In this document: in pieces, positions 1-5,449 of the stretch
How positions within the stretch are numbered: the stretch's first letter is position 1
How the letters are laid out: every line of letters starts with the position of its first letter
Assembly (NCBI GenBank): GCA_020854925.1
Contig: JAHKLV010000106.1
Coordinates: 1 to 5,449, forward strand
Length of the DNA: 5,449 nucleotides
From: Candidatus Methanofastidiosia archaeon
GTDB lineage: Archaea > Methanobacteriota_B > Thermococci > Methanofastidiosales > NM3
Direction of reading: 5' to 3'
Made by a program: the position numbers and the translations under genes
The notes under the pieces: generated by a model
The model's input: the letters and a program-made list of their open reading frames with translations, nothing else
What the model was told of the DNA's origin: nothing
Databases searched by the model: none

Positions 1-2
1 AA

Positions 3-560
3 GAGCGTGCACGTGAGTTTATAGAGTTTTACGAGCGCAGCTTCAACCTCGAGGACGAAATCCTTAAGCGCATCACGTTTGACGAGTACGGGTACTTTGA
101 CAACTCGAGCATCCTGTATGACACCCAGCTGCTCGGGCGCATCGCCACACGAGCCATGGAGCGATTCGAAAACGTCACGAAGGTGCTCACCTCCGAGACC
201 GACGGCATCCCCATCGCATGCCACATAGCCCAGGCGTATGAGGTTGATATGATCTTCACCCGCAAGGAAAAGGAGGTGGGCCGCCTCGACTATGTGGAGG
301 AGACGTACATCCCCTCGTCCATGGGCAAGCTCATGTCGCTCTACCTTCCCAAGCGTTCCATCAAAAAAGGCGAGCGCCTCCTTATCGTCGACGACGTCAT
401 CAGGAGCGGGGAGACCCAGCGCGCGCTCCTGCGCCTGGCAAAGAAGATGAATGCCCAGATAGCCGGGCTCTTTGCCGTTGTCGCCATCGGTGAGAAGGGC
501 ATGCGCGCCCTGGAGGCAGAAATGCCGACGACCGACATCGAGGCACTGGTGAAGCTATGA
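3..560 (+). CDS. Purine-type phosphoribosyltransferase, Hpt/Apt-like (5' partial)
   Basis: Family enzymes transfer a purine base onto PRPP in the cytoplasm to make the nucleotide (salvage). The frame is open from the left edge and has no ATG, GTG or TTG before 156, so the true start lies outside; 185 residues are visible, close to the usual 180-190 of archaeal Hpt proteins. The PRPP-binding motif LLIVDDVIRSGET has its two acidic residues at visible residues 130-131. The stretch EYGYFDNSSILYD followed by VLTSETDGIPIACHIA resembles the N-terminal hood and first core of archaeal hypoxanthine/guanine PRTases, as I recall the family. Starting at the Met at 156 would remove that conserved region and is rejected. 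The stop overlaps the start of the next gene (ATGA), so the two are probably co-transcribed and translationally coupled. Base specificity (hypoxanthine, guanine or adenine) cannot be read from the sequence, and a regulatory PRTase homologue is not excluded. Confidence 0.85.
   Translation, partial: ERAREFIEFYERSFNLEDEILKRITFDEYGYFDNSSILYDTQLLGRIATRAMERFENVTKVLTSETDGIPIACHIAQAYEVDMIFTRKEKEVGRLDYVEETYIPSSMGKLMSLYLPKRSIKKGERLLIVDDVIRSGETQRALLRLAKKMNAQIAGLFAVVAIGEKGMRALEAEMPTTDIEALVKL
548..552 (+). promoter_or_regulatory. Ribosome binding site for the pyrK-like gene
   Basis: GGTGA lies inside the 3' end of the phosphoribosyltransferase gene, four bases ahead of the ATG at 557. It matches the archaeal anti-Shine-Dalgarno core and supports the overlapping start. 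Confidence 0.6.
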
Positions 561-1300
561 GAGACCTCGTCGTACGCGCCGTCGTACCCGAGGCGCCGGG
601 AGTGGTCACCCTCCGATTCGACGAAGACCTGGGCGCCCTGCCCGGCCAGTTCGGCATGTTCTGGCTCGCTGGCGTGGGGCAGCGCCCCATGTCGTTCTCC
701 TTTTCCGATGGCATCACCGTCAAGGCGGTGGGTCCCGTATCACAGGCACTGTCGTCCCTTGGGGTGGGCGACCGCCTCTCGGTGGACGGCCCTCTTGGCA
801 GACCCTTTTCCATCGAAGGCTCGTCCGCGCTCCTCGTAGGGGGCGGCTTTGGTGTGGCCCCGCTGCGATTCCTCGCAGAACGCTGCAACGAAGAAGGCAT
901 GGATGTGAGGACGCTTCTGGGATTCCGGTGCAAAGACGATGTCTTCTTCGAACACGAGCTTGCGCGGTTCGGTGATGTCTACGTCGCCACCGAGGACGGA
1001 AGCTGCGGCGAACGCGGGCTTGTCACCTGCCTTTTTTCTGCTGTCAGCGGCACCTACGACCGGGCGTACACCTGCGGTCCCGAGCGCATGATGGCGGCGG
1101 TACGCGACGCCCTTGGCGGAGCGATACCCCTACAGGTGTCGCTTGAACGCTACATGAAGTGCGGCCGGGGCCTGTGCGGTTCCTGCGAGATGGACGGCCT
1201 CCTCGTCTGCAAGGATGGCCCCGTCTTTGACGCGGCGCAGCTCGGTCCCTCGTTTGGCACGGCAAAGCGTGACAAGACCGGCAGGCGCGTTCCGCTCTAA
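557..1300 (+). CDS. pyrK: Dihydroorotate dehydrogenase electron-transfer subunit, PyrK-type FAD/[2Fe-2S] protein
   Basis: PyrK passes electrons from PyrD (class 1B dihydroorotate dehydrogenase, pyrimidine synthesis) through FAD and a [2Fe-2S] cluster to NAD(P) or another acceptor. The 247-residue protein has the full ferredoxin-reductase layout: a flavin-binding barrel with RPMSFS at 43-48, the GPLG turn at 78-81, the nucleotide-binding GGGFGVAPL at 95-103, CGPERMM at 173-179, and a C-terminal cluster at Cys202, Cys207, Cys210 and Cys218 (CX4CX2CX7C) followed by KDGPVF, a hallmark of PyrK. The ATG overlaps the stop of the upstream phosphoribosyltransferase and has a good Shine-Dalgarno. Length is normal (about 240-260). 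Odd point: no pyrD lies next to it; the following gene is a TGT-like transglycosylase. A PyrK-like subunit serving another oxidoreductase is possible but less likely. Confidence 0.88.
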   Translation: MRDLVVRAVVPEAPGVVTLRFDEDLGALPGQFGMFWLAGVGQRPMSFSFSDGITVKAVGPVSQALSSLGVGDRLSVDGPLGRPFSIEGSSALLVGGGFGVAPLRFLAERCNEEGMDVRTLLGFRCKDDVFFEHELARFGDVYVATEDGSCGERGLVTCLFSAVSGTYDRAYTCGPERMMAAVRDALGGAIPLQVSLERYMKCGRGLCGSCEMDGLLVCKDGPVFDAAQLGPSFGTAKRDKTGRRVPL

Positions 1301-1312
1301 GGGGGTAGGGCA

Positions 1313-2395
1313 GTGGCACAAGACCCCCCTTACCGGTGTTCGCATATCCGGACAACCCACGGAACCATCGACACGCCGGCGCTCATCCCCGTGGTCGCCG
1401 CATCCTACGGAATCTGGGACCGCTGGATGGAAGGGGCACATCCCGCGCCGTGGGATGTCTCCCAGGCCGTGCTCCTTTCGCTCTACCACATCCTCCCGTA
1501 TGCCCACCGGGACGAGGTCTTTTCCAAGGGCATCCATGCCACGCTTGGCACCTCGCGCCCCGTCTGGATTGACAGCGGCGGATTCCAGTACATGAAAAAG
1601 GGGGTGGAGCTCGACCCTCTCGAGGTGCTGTCCTACCAACACAAAAGCGGGTGCGACATAGGCGTCACCTTCGATTATCCCCTCACGCCCGCGCTGGCGC
1701 AGGACGAACGGGAGCGCCGGCTTGATCGCAGCGTCTCGGCGGCCAACGAGATGCTTGCGCACAACACTGACATGGCACTCTACGGTGCCGTTCACGGGTC
1801 GACGCCCGAAGAGATAACTGCCTACACCACGCGCCTGGACACCGGATTTGACGGATTCGGCATCGGGTCGCTCGTACCGAGAAAAAACAGCCACGAGCAT
1901 CTGACCTCTATAATACACGCTGTGCGGAGCCAGACGGACGACCCGCTCCACGCCTTTGGAATAACGGGATTCCCGGCACTCTTTGCCCTTTCCTACCTTG
2001 GCGTCGACACCTTCGACTCCTGGACGTATGTCGTCGCGGCTGCCTACAAGGAGTATGTACACCCCCTGACGCTTTCACGTCAGAAAAATCTCAGAAGCCT
2101 TCACGCGCTTCCGGCGTGCGAGTGCCCTATTTGCGCCGAACACGGTCTTGCTGACTTTCTTCAACCGACCAGCGAGTCGGAGATGCTACTTGCCATGCAC
2201 AATCTCTACGTATTCCTCGATGAGATGGCCAATATCCGTGAGGCTGCCTCCCACGGGGAGCTTGAGGCATACATCCTGTCACGCGGTGAGCAGAACGCCC
2301 GCATCCTCAGGGCGTTCAAGATTGCGAAAAAAACGTCCTCACTTCCAGCTACCCGTCCCCTTCTAAGGGGCGATAGGCATCGGGCGGGACGGTGA
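1313..2395 (+). CDS. TGT-family (queuine/archaeosine-type) base transglycosylase, catalytic domain only
   Basis: TGT enzymes exchange a guanine in RNA (or, in DpdA proteins, DNA) for a 7-deazaguanine. The 360 residues show the TGT barrel: TPALIPV near 21-27; DSGGFQ at 87-92, whose Asp87 is the expected general acid/base; FDYPLTP at 120-126, like the archaeal DxPTPP segment; GIGSLVPR at 183-190; FDSWTY with the probable nucleophile Asp235; and a zinc site of Cys269, Cys271, Cys274 (CECPIC) and His296. Both catalytic aspartates are intact. Two features depart from the archaeosine enzyme TgtA: the C-terminal PUA-bearing extensions are absent, and the usual base-pocket VQG reads VHG (His161). It may be a paralogue with another substrate; a DpdA-like role is conceivable but no other dpd gene is visible. 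The GTG start follows a G-rich element (1301-1306) 12 bases after the pyrK stop, implying one operon. The basic last 20 residues look like a disordered tail. Confidence 0.85.
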   Translation: MAQDPPYRCSHIRTTHGTIDTPALIPVVAASYGIWDRWMEGAHPAPWDVSQAVLLSLYHILPYAHRDEVFSKGIHATLGTSRPVWIDSGGFQYMKKGVELDPLEVLSYQHKSGCDIGVTFDYPLTPALAQDERERRLDRSVSAANEMLAHNTDMALYGAVHGSTPEEITAYTTRLDTGFDGFGIGSLVPRKNSHEHLTSIIHAVRSQTDDPLHAFGITGFPALFALSYLGVDTFDSWTYVVAAAYKEYVHPLTLSRQKNLRSLHALPACECPICAEHGLADFLQPTSESEMLLAMHNLYVFLDEMANIREAASHGELEAYILSRGEQNARILRAFKIAKKTSSLPATRPLLRGDRHRAGR

Positions 2396-2533
2396 TGACG
2401 AATCGGGCGCCCGCGCCCACTTACGTACGGATAAATAATATTTACCCGCTTATGGCCCAAGTCTAACAATGCGCCTTATACACATACCCGTGCACTGCTC
2501 CCTCGCGACCGCCCGTATATTGCCGCAGCGTGC
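2396..2533. other. Convergent intergenic spacer
   Basis: This 138-bp spacer separates the convergent stops of the TGT-like gene and npdG. It contains a self-complementary CGGGCGCCCG at 2404-2413 and an AT-rich box at 2431-2443, unusual in this GC-rich sequence. Neither strand shows a clear oligo-T terminator, tRNA or other recognisable RNA gene. Confidence 0.5.
2431..2443. promoter_or_regulatory. Symmetrical TATA-like box, possible promoter
   Basis: TAAATA-A-TATTTA is a palindrome with 6-bp arms about a central base. It resembles an archaeal TATA box and, being symmetrical, could work in either direction. On the + strand its centre is about 32 bases ahead of an ATG at 2469 that opens a 22-codon ORF ending at 2537. 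No purine-rich BRE is obvious, so this is a weak call. Confidence 0.25.
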
Positions 2534-3211
2534 CTAGATATCATACAAGTACGTGAAGCGGATGCCTATGCCCTTGGGCATCTTGTACCTGATGTTCATG
2601 CCGATGATAAGCGCCGTGATGGACTCGACAATTCGTGCATTGCATAACGGCCCCCCGTCGATGCCCCGCATGCCGTCCACACGGGAAGCAAGCTCCATTA
2701 TCTCCTTTCGTTTTTCCTTGTCGTTGCAGCAGACGACGACATCGTCGTCGACGGTGTTGTCAAGGTCCTGGAGCCGTGCGGCGCAGACGTTGTGGAAGGA
2801 GCCTACAATCGAGACACCCTCTGGCACCAACCCCTGGGCCTGCTCGGCAGCCGAACCCTCCCACGGCTGGATAATCTGGGTTGGACGCCCACCCACGTTT
2901 GAAGCCAGCGGAACACATAATGAAACGAGCGTCTTTTCCGGTGTGAGATACTCCTTGATGCCCTTGAGCGTATCCACCATAAACTTGTAGGGAACGGACA
3001 GGATGATGATGTCGTTATCCTTCACAGCCTGGGTGTTGCCCATCCCGGTAACGGAAGCCTGAGGGAACTTCTCCTTAATAGCGTCAACGGCCATGCGAGC
3101 CTTGGTCTCATCACGGGACCCGATGCACACGGGAAGCCCCGCCTGGACAAATCGCATCGCCAGGCCGAGGCCCTGGTCGCCGGTCCCTCCGATAATAGCA
3201 ATCTTTCTCAC
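2534..3211 (-). CDS. npdG: F420H2:NADP+ oxidoreductase
   Basis: NpdG (Fno) moves hydride between reduced coenzyme F420 and NADP+ in the cytoplasm, linking F420-dependent methanogen metabolism to NADPH for biosynthesis. The start is the GTG at 3211, giving MRKIAIIGGTGDQG as in the family; an in-frame ATG at 3235 would add eight residues and lie within the upstream gene. The 225-residue protein (family about 210-225) has the Rossmann GGTGDQG at 8-14 and SRDETKA at 32-38. Thr10, Ser32 and Arg33 match the NADP 2'-phosphate contacts known from the Archaeoglobus enzyme. Further family features are SVPYKF, the GSFHNVCA segment in the middle and the C-terminal MNIRYKMPKGIGIRFTYL. AGGTGAT at 3215-3221 lies three bases before the GTG and overlaps the stop of the preceding amidotransferase gene, so translation is probably coupled. 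It is last of the three leftward genes. Confidence 0.95.
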   Translation of the reverse strand: MRKIAIIGGTGDQGLGLAMRFVQAGLPVCIGSRDETKARMAVDAIKEKFPQASVTGMGNTQAVKDNDIIILSVPYKFMVDTLKGIKEYLTPEKTLVSLCVPLASNVGGRPTQIIQPWEGSAAEQAQGLVPEGVSIVGSFHNVCAARLQDLDNTVDDDVVVCCNDKEKRKEIMELASRVDGMRGIDGGPLCNARIVESITALIIGMNIRYKMPKGIGIRFTYLYDI

Positions 3212-3214
3212 AGT

Positions 3215-3221
3215 ATCACCT
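3215..3221 (-). promoter_or_regulatory. Ribosome binding site that fixes the npdG start
   Basis: AGGTGAT on the - strand is a seven-base match to the archaeal Shine-Dalgarno and sits three bases before GTG 3211. It contains the TGA stop of the upstream amidotransferase gene. It decides for GTG 3211 over ATG 3235. Confidence 0.75.
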
Positions 3222-3815
3222 GCCAAGGGTCTCATCTGCGGGCTTTAAAAGGTTTGCCGGCGCCCCGCCGCACAGTCGCGCAAAGGAGGAAAGGATCCAC
3301 GTGTTGCGGACTTCGGGGTGGAAAAGGATGCCATAGCGGTCTGTAGCCGGCTGCCAAACTGCCTCGGGATACGCAGGTGTTCCCGCAAGGCAGGCCCACC
3401 CAGGGGGAAGCCCCACGGCCTGGGTGTGGAGATGATAGCACGGGATGGTCCTTGGCGAACCCAGCAGAGGTGATGCAGCGGTGATGCGCAGGTCCCGAAA
3501 CGCAATCTCTGTGTGGGCAAAGAGCGTCGCACCCGCCTCACGTGCCAGCACCTGCATGCCCGCGCATATGCCAAGGAGAGGATACTGCCAGTCCCGTATC
3601 CACGAAAAGGCGCACTCGTCGCCGGCGTATCCATTATCCTGGAGGGCGGTGCCGCACAAGACGGCGCCGCGTGCCGCACGGGGGGGCGGGCCTTCGGTGT
3701 AATGTGCCGTTGAGACGTGCGCGCCTGCTTCTTTAAGAGCGCGCACGATGGGGTCGACAAACTCGTAGCGGGAGAGCGATCGGGGCTCTTGGCACAGGTC
3801 AAGGACGTGTATCAC
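3216..3815 (-). CDS. Class I glutamine amidotransferase, partner gene of dph6
   Basis: Class I glutamine amidotransferases hydrolyse glutamine and hand the ammonia to a partner synthase. The 199-residue product is a single domain: the nucleophile elbow LGICAGMQ at 81-88 with Cys84, and His166 and Glu168 in ILFHPEV complete the Cys-His-Glu triad. The oxyanion strand reads CGTALQDN (54-61) instead of the usual SGGP, so this is not an ordinary GuaA, TrpG or CarA domain. The start is GTG 3815, overlapping the dph6 stop (GTGA), with GGGGGTGG just ahead; an in-frame ATG at 3911 would add 32 residues unlike the family and lie in dph6. No fused synthase follows. The tight pairing with an ammonia-using PP-loop ligase suggests, but does not prove, that it supplies Dph6. 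A GuaAa-like subunit is the main alternative. Confidence 0.85.
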   Translation of the reverse strand: MIHVLDLCQEPRSLSRYEFVDPIVRALKEAGAHVSTAHYTEGPPPRAARGAVLCGTALQDNGYAGDECAFSWIRDWQYPLLGICAGMQVLAREAGATLFAHTEIAFRDLRITAASPLLGSPRTIPCYHLHTQAVGLPPGWACLAGTPAYPEAVWQPATDRYGILFHPEVRNTWILSSFARLCGGAPANLLKPADETLGR

Positions 3816-4492
3816 CGTGTACCCACCCCCAGACGGTCGATGCGGTAGACACCCGCATAGGCATGATACGTGCGGGAGGCCTCCTCCACCACGAGTGGCG
3901 CCCGGTAGCACGGCGCGTCAAGGACAAACGTCTCGAGCTCGCCCCCCTCGCCCGAAGGATTGATGCCGTAGCGTGAGCGGAGCTCAACGAGCCGGTCGAC
4001 GGCCGCGCTATCGAGGCGGCGCCCCAACCATGCCTCGTCGAGGGGATACGCAAAGACACCGGAAATGATGACGTCAAATCCCTCGTTGACAAGGGCCCGC
4101 AGGTACGCCACCTGGTCGGCCTGCCAGAGGGGATTGAAGCACCAGAGGCCCTGTGCGTGGCAGATGCGCTGCACGCGCGTAGCCTGGTAGACGGAGGCGA
4201 TGGCACCGGTAACGATGCCGTCAAGCCCATACTCCCCAGCGCACCACGCGATGGCACCGTCGAGGTCCGAGAGCTCCTCTTCCTCGATGCCAGATGTCGG
4301 CCACATGACGTGGGGGATGCCCATGACCTCGGCCATGAGCGGCGTGTGGCGGATGTTGGGAGTATGAAACATGTAGCTCTCGGTGTTTTTCGGGGAAAGG
4401 GTGAGCAGGCAGGCGACCTCGTGGTGCGCCTGGGCGCGATGGCATGCGTAGACCGAGTCCTTCCCCCCGGAAAAAAGCATCCCGAGCCGCAT
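3812..4492 (-). CDS. dph6: Diphthine--ammonia ligase, archaeal Dph6-type PP-loop ATPase
   Basis: Dph6 makes the last step of diphthamide synthesis: it adenylates diphthine on elongation factor 2 and amidates it with ammonia. The 226-residue protein has the PP-loop SGGKDS at 8-13, ESYMFHTPNI at 38-47 (a family signature), EEEELSDL at 70-77, GIVTGAIASVYQATR at 92-106, LDEAWLGRRLD at 151-161 and GINPSGEGGELETFVLDAP at 176-194, the strongly conserved C-terminal signature. ATG 4492 is chosen because family members begin three to seven residues before the PP-loop; a GTG at 4534 would add 14 residues. A TATA-like TTTTTAA at 4515-4521 is centred 26 bases upstream of that ATG, so the message may be leaderless. 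It is first of a three-gene leftward operon with the amidotransferase and npdG. Length and motifs are normal. Confidence 0.93.
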   Translation of the reverse strand: MRLGMLFSGGKDSVYACHRAQAHHEVACLLTLSPKNTESYMFHTPNIRHTPLMAEVMGIPHVMWPTSGIEEEELSDLDGAIAWCAGEYGLDGIVTGAIASVYQATRVQRICHAQGLWCFNPLWQADQVAYLRALVNEGFDVIISGVFAYPLDEAWLGRRLDSAAVDRLVELRSRYGINPSGEGGELETFVLDAPCYRAPLVVEEASRTYHAYAGVYRIDRLGVGTR

Positions 4493-4527
4493 ATGTTTAT
4501 CAACGGGCGGCACCTTAAAAACATATG
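4490..4527. repeat. Perfect 9-bp inverted repeat at the dph6 promoter
   Basis: CATATGTTT at 4490-4498 and AAACATATG at 4519-4527 are perfect reverse complements with a 20-base spacer; each arm contains the self-complementary CATATG. One arm covers the dph6 start codon and the other the TATA-like box. It may be an operator or simply chance in an AT-rich promoter. Confidence 0.45.
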
Positions 4528-4536
4528 GTGGCACCT
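4506..4536. repeat. Direct repeats GGYGGCACCT flanking a TATA-like box
   Basis: GGCGGCACCT at 4506-4515 and GGTGGCACCT at 4527-4536 agree at nine of ten positions and start 21 bp apart, about two helical turns. They bracket the A/T-rich box at 4515-4521, so a bound protein could cover the promoter. The second copy is itself symmetric (GGTG-G-CACC). Confidence 0.4.
4515..4521 (-). promoter_or_regulatory. Putative TATA box of the dph6 operon
   Basis: TTTTTAA on the - strand is centred 26 bases upstream of ATG 4492, the spacing expected between an archaeal TATA box and the transcription start, predicting a leaderless or nearly leaderless transcript. The same bases read TTAAAAA on the + strand and could also serve the rightward membrane-protein gene, placing its start near 4543 with a leader of about 35 bases. 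No clear BRE is seen. Confidence 0.4.
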
Positions 4537-4546
4537 ACCTTCCTCT

Positions 4547-4563
4547 CACGGCCAAAGGCCGTG
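4547..4563. promoter_or_regulatory. Perfect 7-bp hairpin in the leader of the membrane-protein gene
   Basis: CACGGCC-AAA-GGCCGTG forms a perfect GC-rich stem with a 3-base loop, 13 bases before ATG 4577. It could be an operator or an RNA hairpin in the leader. There is no T-tract, so an intrinsic terminator is unlikely. Confidence 0.4.
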
Positions 4564-4576
4564 TGCCTTCCGCGAG

Positions 4577-5449
4577 ATGAACCTCATGAACACCGCATTC
4601 ACGCTTGGTCGGGCGCTTGACCCGGGATACGGGACCAACAGGGCGGTCATCGCCGCCATGGGGGTTTCGGGAGCGGCGGCCGTAGCCTCGGCAGGAGCCG
4701 GGACGCCATCAGCATCGCTGGCGTACGAGGCCCTTGCCGGCGCCCTCGCACCCTTCATCCCCTGGGCACTCATGCGCGAGCTTGACCCCGACGCGGAGTA
4801 TGCGGCACTGGCTGCGCTCCCCCTTGGGGCATTCGTCTTCTTTTTCTTAGGGACCCCGTCACTCATGGCGGGAATGAGCGTGCTTATGCTTACCCGCGTG
4901 TCCAACAGGTCGACGGGTAGGTACCTGCACTGGCCTGATGCATGCGCCTCTGCTGCGCTTGTGTGCGGATACGCCGCGGTATCGGGACCTGTTGCGGCGA
5001 TGCCGGCCCTCCTGGCAGCCTCGTTCGGGGCGGCGCCGGGGAAAAGACGCATGAGGGCAGGAATGGCGCTCGCTGCCGTGGCAGCCGCAGCAGGTTCGGC
5101 GGCGGTGCACGGGCTACCCCCCGTTGCCATGCCCGGGCTTTCAGTCACGGCCGCCATGCTAGCGATAACAACGGTGGTAATACTGCACGCGGCACGGCTT
5201 GGGCAGGTCCGGTCGCGCGACGACCGGGGCGGGGCGTATGATGCCGGCGGAGTGCGTGTCGGCGTGTCCGTTGCCCTGGTCGCCGCATGGGGCATGACAC
5301 TCGCTGGGACGGGCGGCCCGGCGGCAGGGGGCTCCCTCTGGGCCGCACTGGCCACGCTCGGACTGTCGTCAGCAGCCCGGAGCCTGAGAAGGCGGACCTA
5401 TTCCGTGTCCGAGAGCGGATTGGAGCGGACGTCCTCCGACTCCTCGTAG
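4577..5449 (+). CDS. Polytopic integral membrane protein of unknown function
   Basis: I do not recognise this family. The 290-residue product is Ala/Gly/Val-rich, with about seven or eight hydrophobic segments (roughly 22-42, 48-66, 76-104, 122-150, 160-177, 185-206, 226-245 and 253-267), so it should sit in the cytoplasmic membrane. Polar islands stand out against this background: RALDPGYGTNR at 12-22, RELDPD at 67-72 between segments two and three, and TRVSNRSTGR at 106-115 after segment three; the last two look like conserved functional motifs. The tail after 268 is Arg- then Ser-rich and hydrophilic. The frame is open back to 4157, but that part is antisense to dph6 and not membrane-like. 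ATG 4577 is the first start outside dph6; ATG 4586, with GAGATGA five bases before it, is an equally fair choice. It is divergent from dph6 and complete at its TAG stop. Confidence 0.75.
   Translation: MNLMNTAFTLGRALDPGYGTNRAVIAAMGVSGAAAVASAGAGTPSASLAYEALAGALAPFIPWALMRELDPDAEYAALAALPLGAFVFFFLGTPSLMAGMSVLMLTRVSNRSTGRYLHWPDACASAALVCGYAAVSGPVAAMPALLAASFGAAPGKRRMRAGMALAAVAAAAGSAAVHGLPPVAMPGLSVTAAMLAITTVVILHAARLGQVRSRDDRGGAYDAGGVRVGVSVALVAAWGMTLAGTGGPAAGGSLWAALATLGLSSAARSLRRRTYSVSESGLERTSSDSS

Noticed and set aside
156..560. Start of the phosphoribosyltransferase at ATG 156
   Set aside because: The frame is open to the left edge and the upstream residues match the conserved N-terminal region of the family, so this is an internal Met.
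1130..2062. 310-codon ORF on the - strand
   Set aside because: It lies opposite pyrK and the TGT-like gene, both with clear family motifs. Long antisense frames are expected at this GC content.
1313..2395. TGT-like gene as part of a dpd DNA-modification defence cluster
   Set aside because: No DpdB, DpdC, helicase or nuclease-type partner is in the window and the neighbours are housekeeping genes. It is kept only as a question about substrate.
2392..2398. GTGATGA resembling box C of a C/D guide RNA
   Set aside because: No box D (CTGA) or C'/D' pair follows at a suitable distance, and it overlaps the stop of the TGT-like gene.
3799..4524. 241-codon ORF on the - strand in another frame of dph6
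   Set aside because: The translation is Arg/Ser/Pro-rich noise, while the neighbouring frame carries all the Dph6 signatures.
4157..4576. N-terminal 140-codon extension of the membrane-protein frame
   Set aside because: It is antisense to the well-supported dph6 gene, its residues are polar and unlike the membrane part that follows, and it crosses the divergent promoter.
4546..5355. 269-codon ORF on the - strand
   Set aside because: It mirrors the membrane-protein gene; its Ala/Pro/Ser/Arg-rich translation is low complexity and shows no motif.

Overview
The window reads as a GC-rich euryarchaeal chromosome segment. A complete F420H2:NADP+ oxidoreductase (NpdG/Fno), an archaeal-type Dph6 diphthine-ammonia ligase and an archaeal-style TGT-family protein point to Archaea. 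Shine-Dalgarno-like GGTGA elements, frequent GTG starts and overlapping genes fit a methanogen. A high-GC member of the Methanomicrobiales (Methanoculleus/Methanofollis type) is my best guess. That assignment is inference from gene content and composition, not from a database match. No mobile element, CRISPR array, rRNA or tRNA is visible.

Left block, + strand (1-2395). A purine-type phosphoribosyltransferase, cut by the left edge, overlaps by ATGA a PyrK-type FAD/[2Fe-2S] electron-transfer subunit. Twelve bases later comes a GTG-started, TGT-like transglycosylase with both catalytic aspartates and the zinc site but no C-terminal PUA region. The spacing implies one operon linking nucleobase/nucleotide chemistry with base exchange in a nucleic acid. 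No pyrD is present beside pyrK.

Convergent gap (2396-2533). This short, comparatively AT-rich stretch holds a near-symmetrical TAAATA-A-TATTTA box, a GC palindrome and, at most, a 22-codon ORF.

Middle block, - strand (4492 down to 2534). Three tightly packed genes are read leftward: dph6, a class I glutamine amidotransferase whose GTG start overlaps the dph6 stop (GTGA), and npdG, whose Shine-Dalgarno overlaps the amidotransferase stop. A glutaminase-type domain immediately after an ammonia-consuming PP-loop ligase suggests that the amidotransferase may feed Dph6. npdG adds F420/NADP hydride exchange to the same transcript.

Divergent control region (4493-4576). It carries the putative TATA box of the dph6 operon, two GGYGGCACCT direct repeats 21 bp apart flanking that box, a 9-bp inverted repeat around CATATG, and a 7-bp perfect hairpin ahead of the rightward gene.

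Right block, + strand (4577-5449). A complete 290-residue, Ala-rich polytopic membrane protein of unknown function ends exactly at the right edge of the window.
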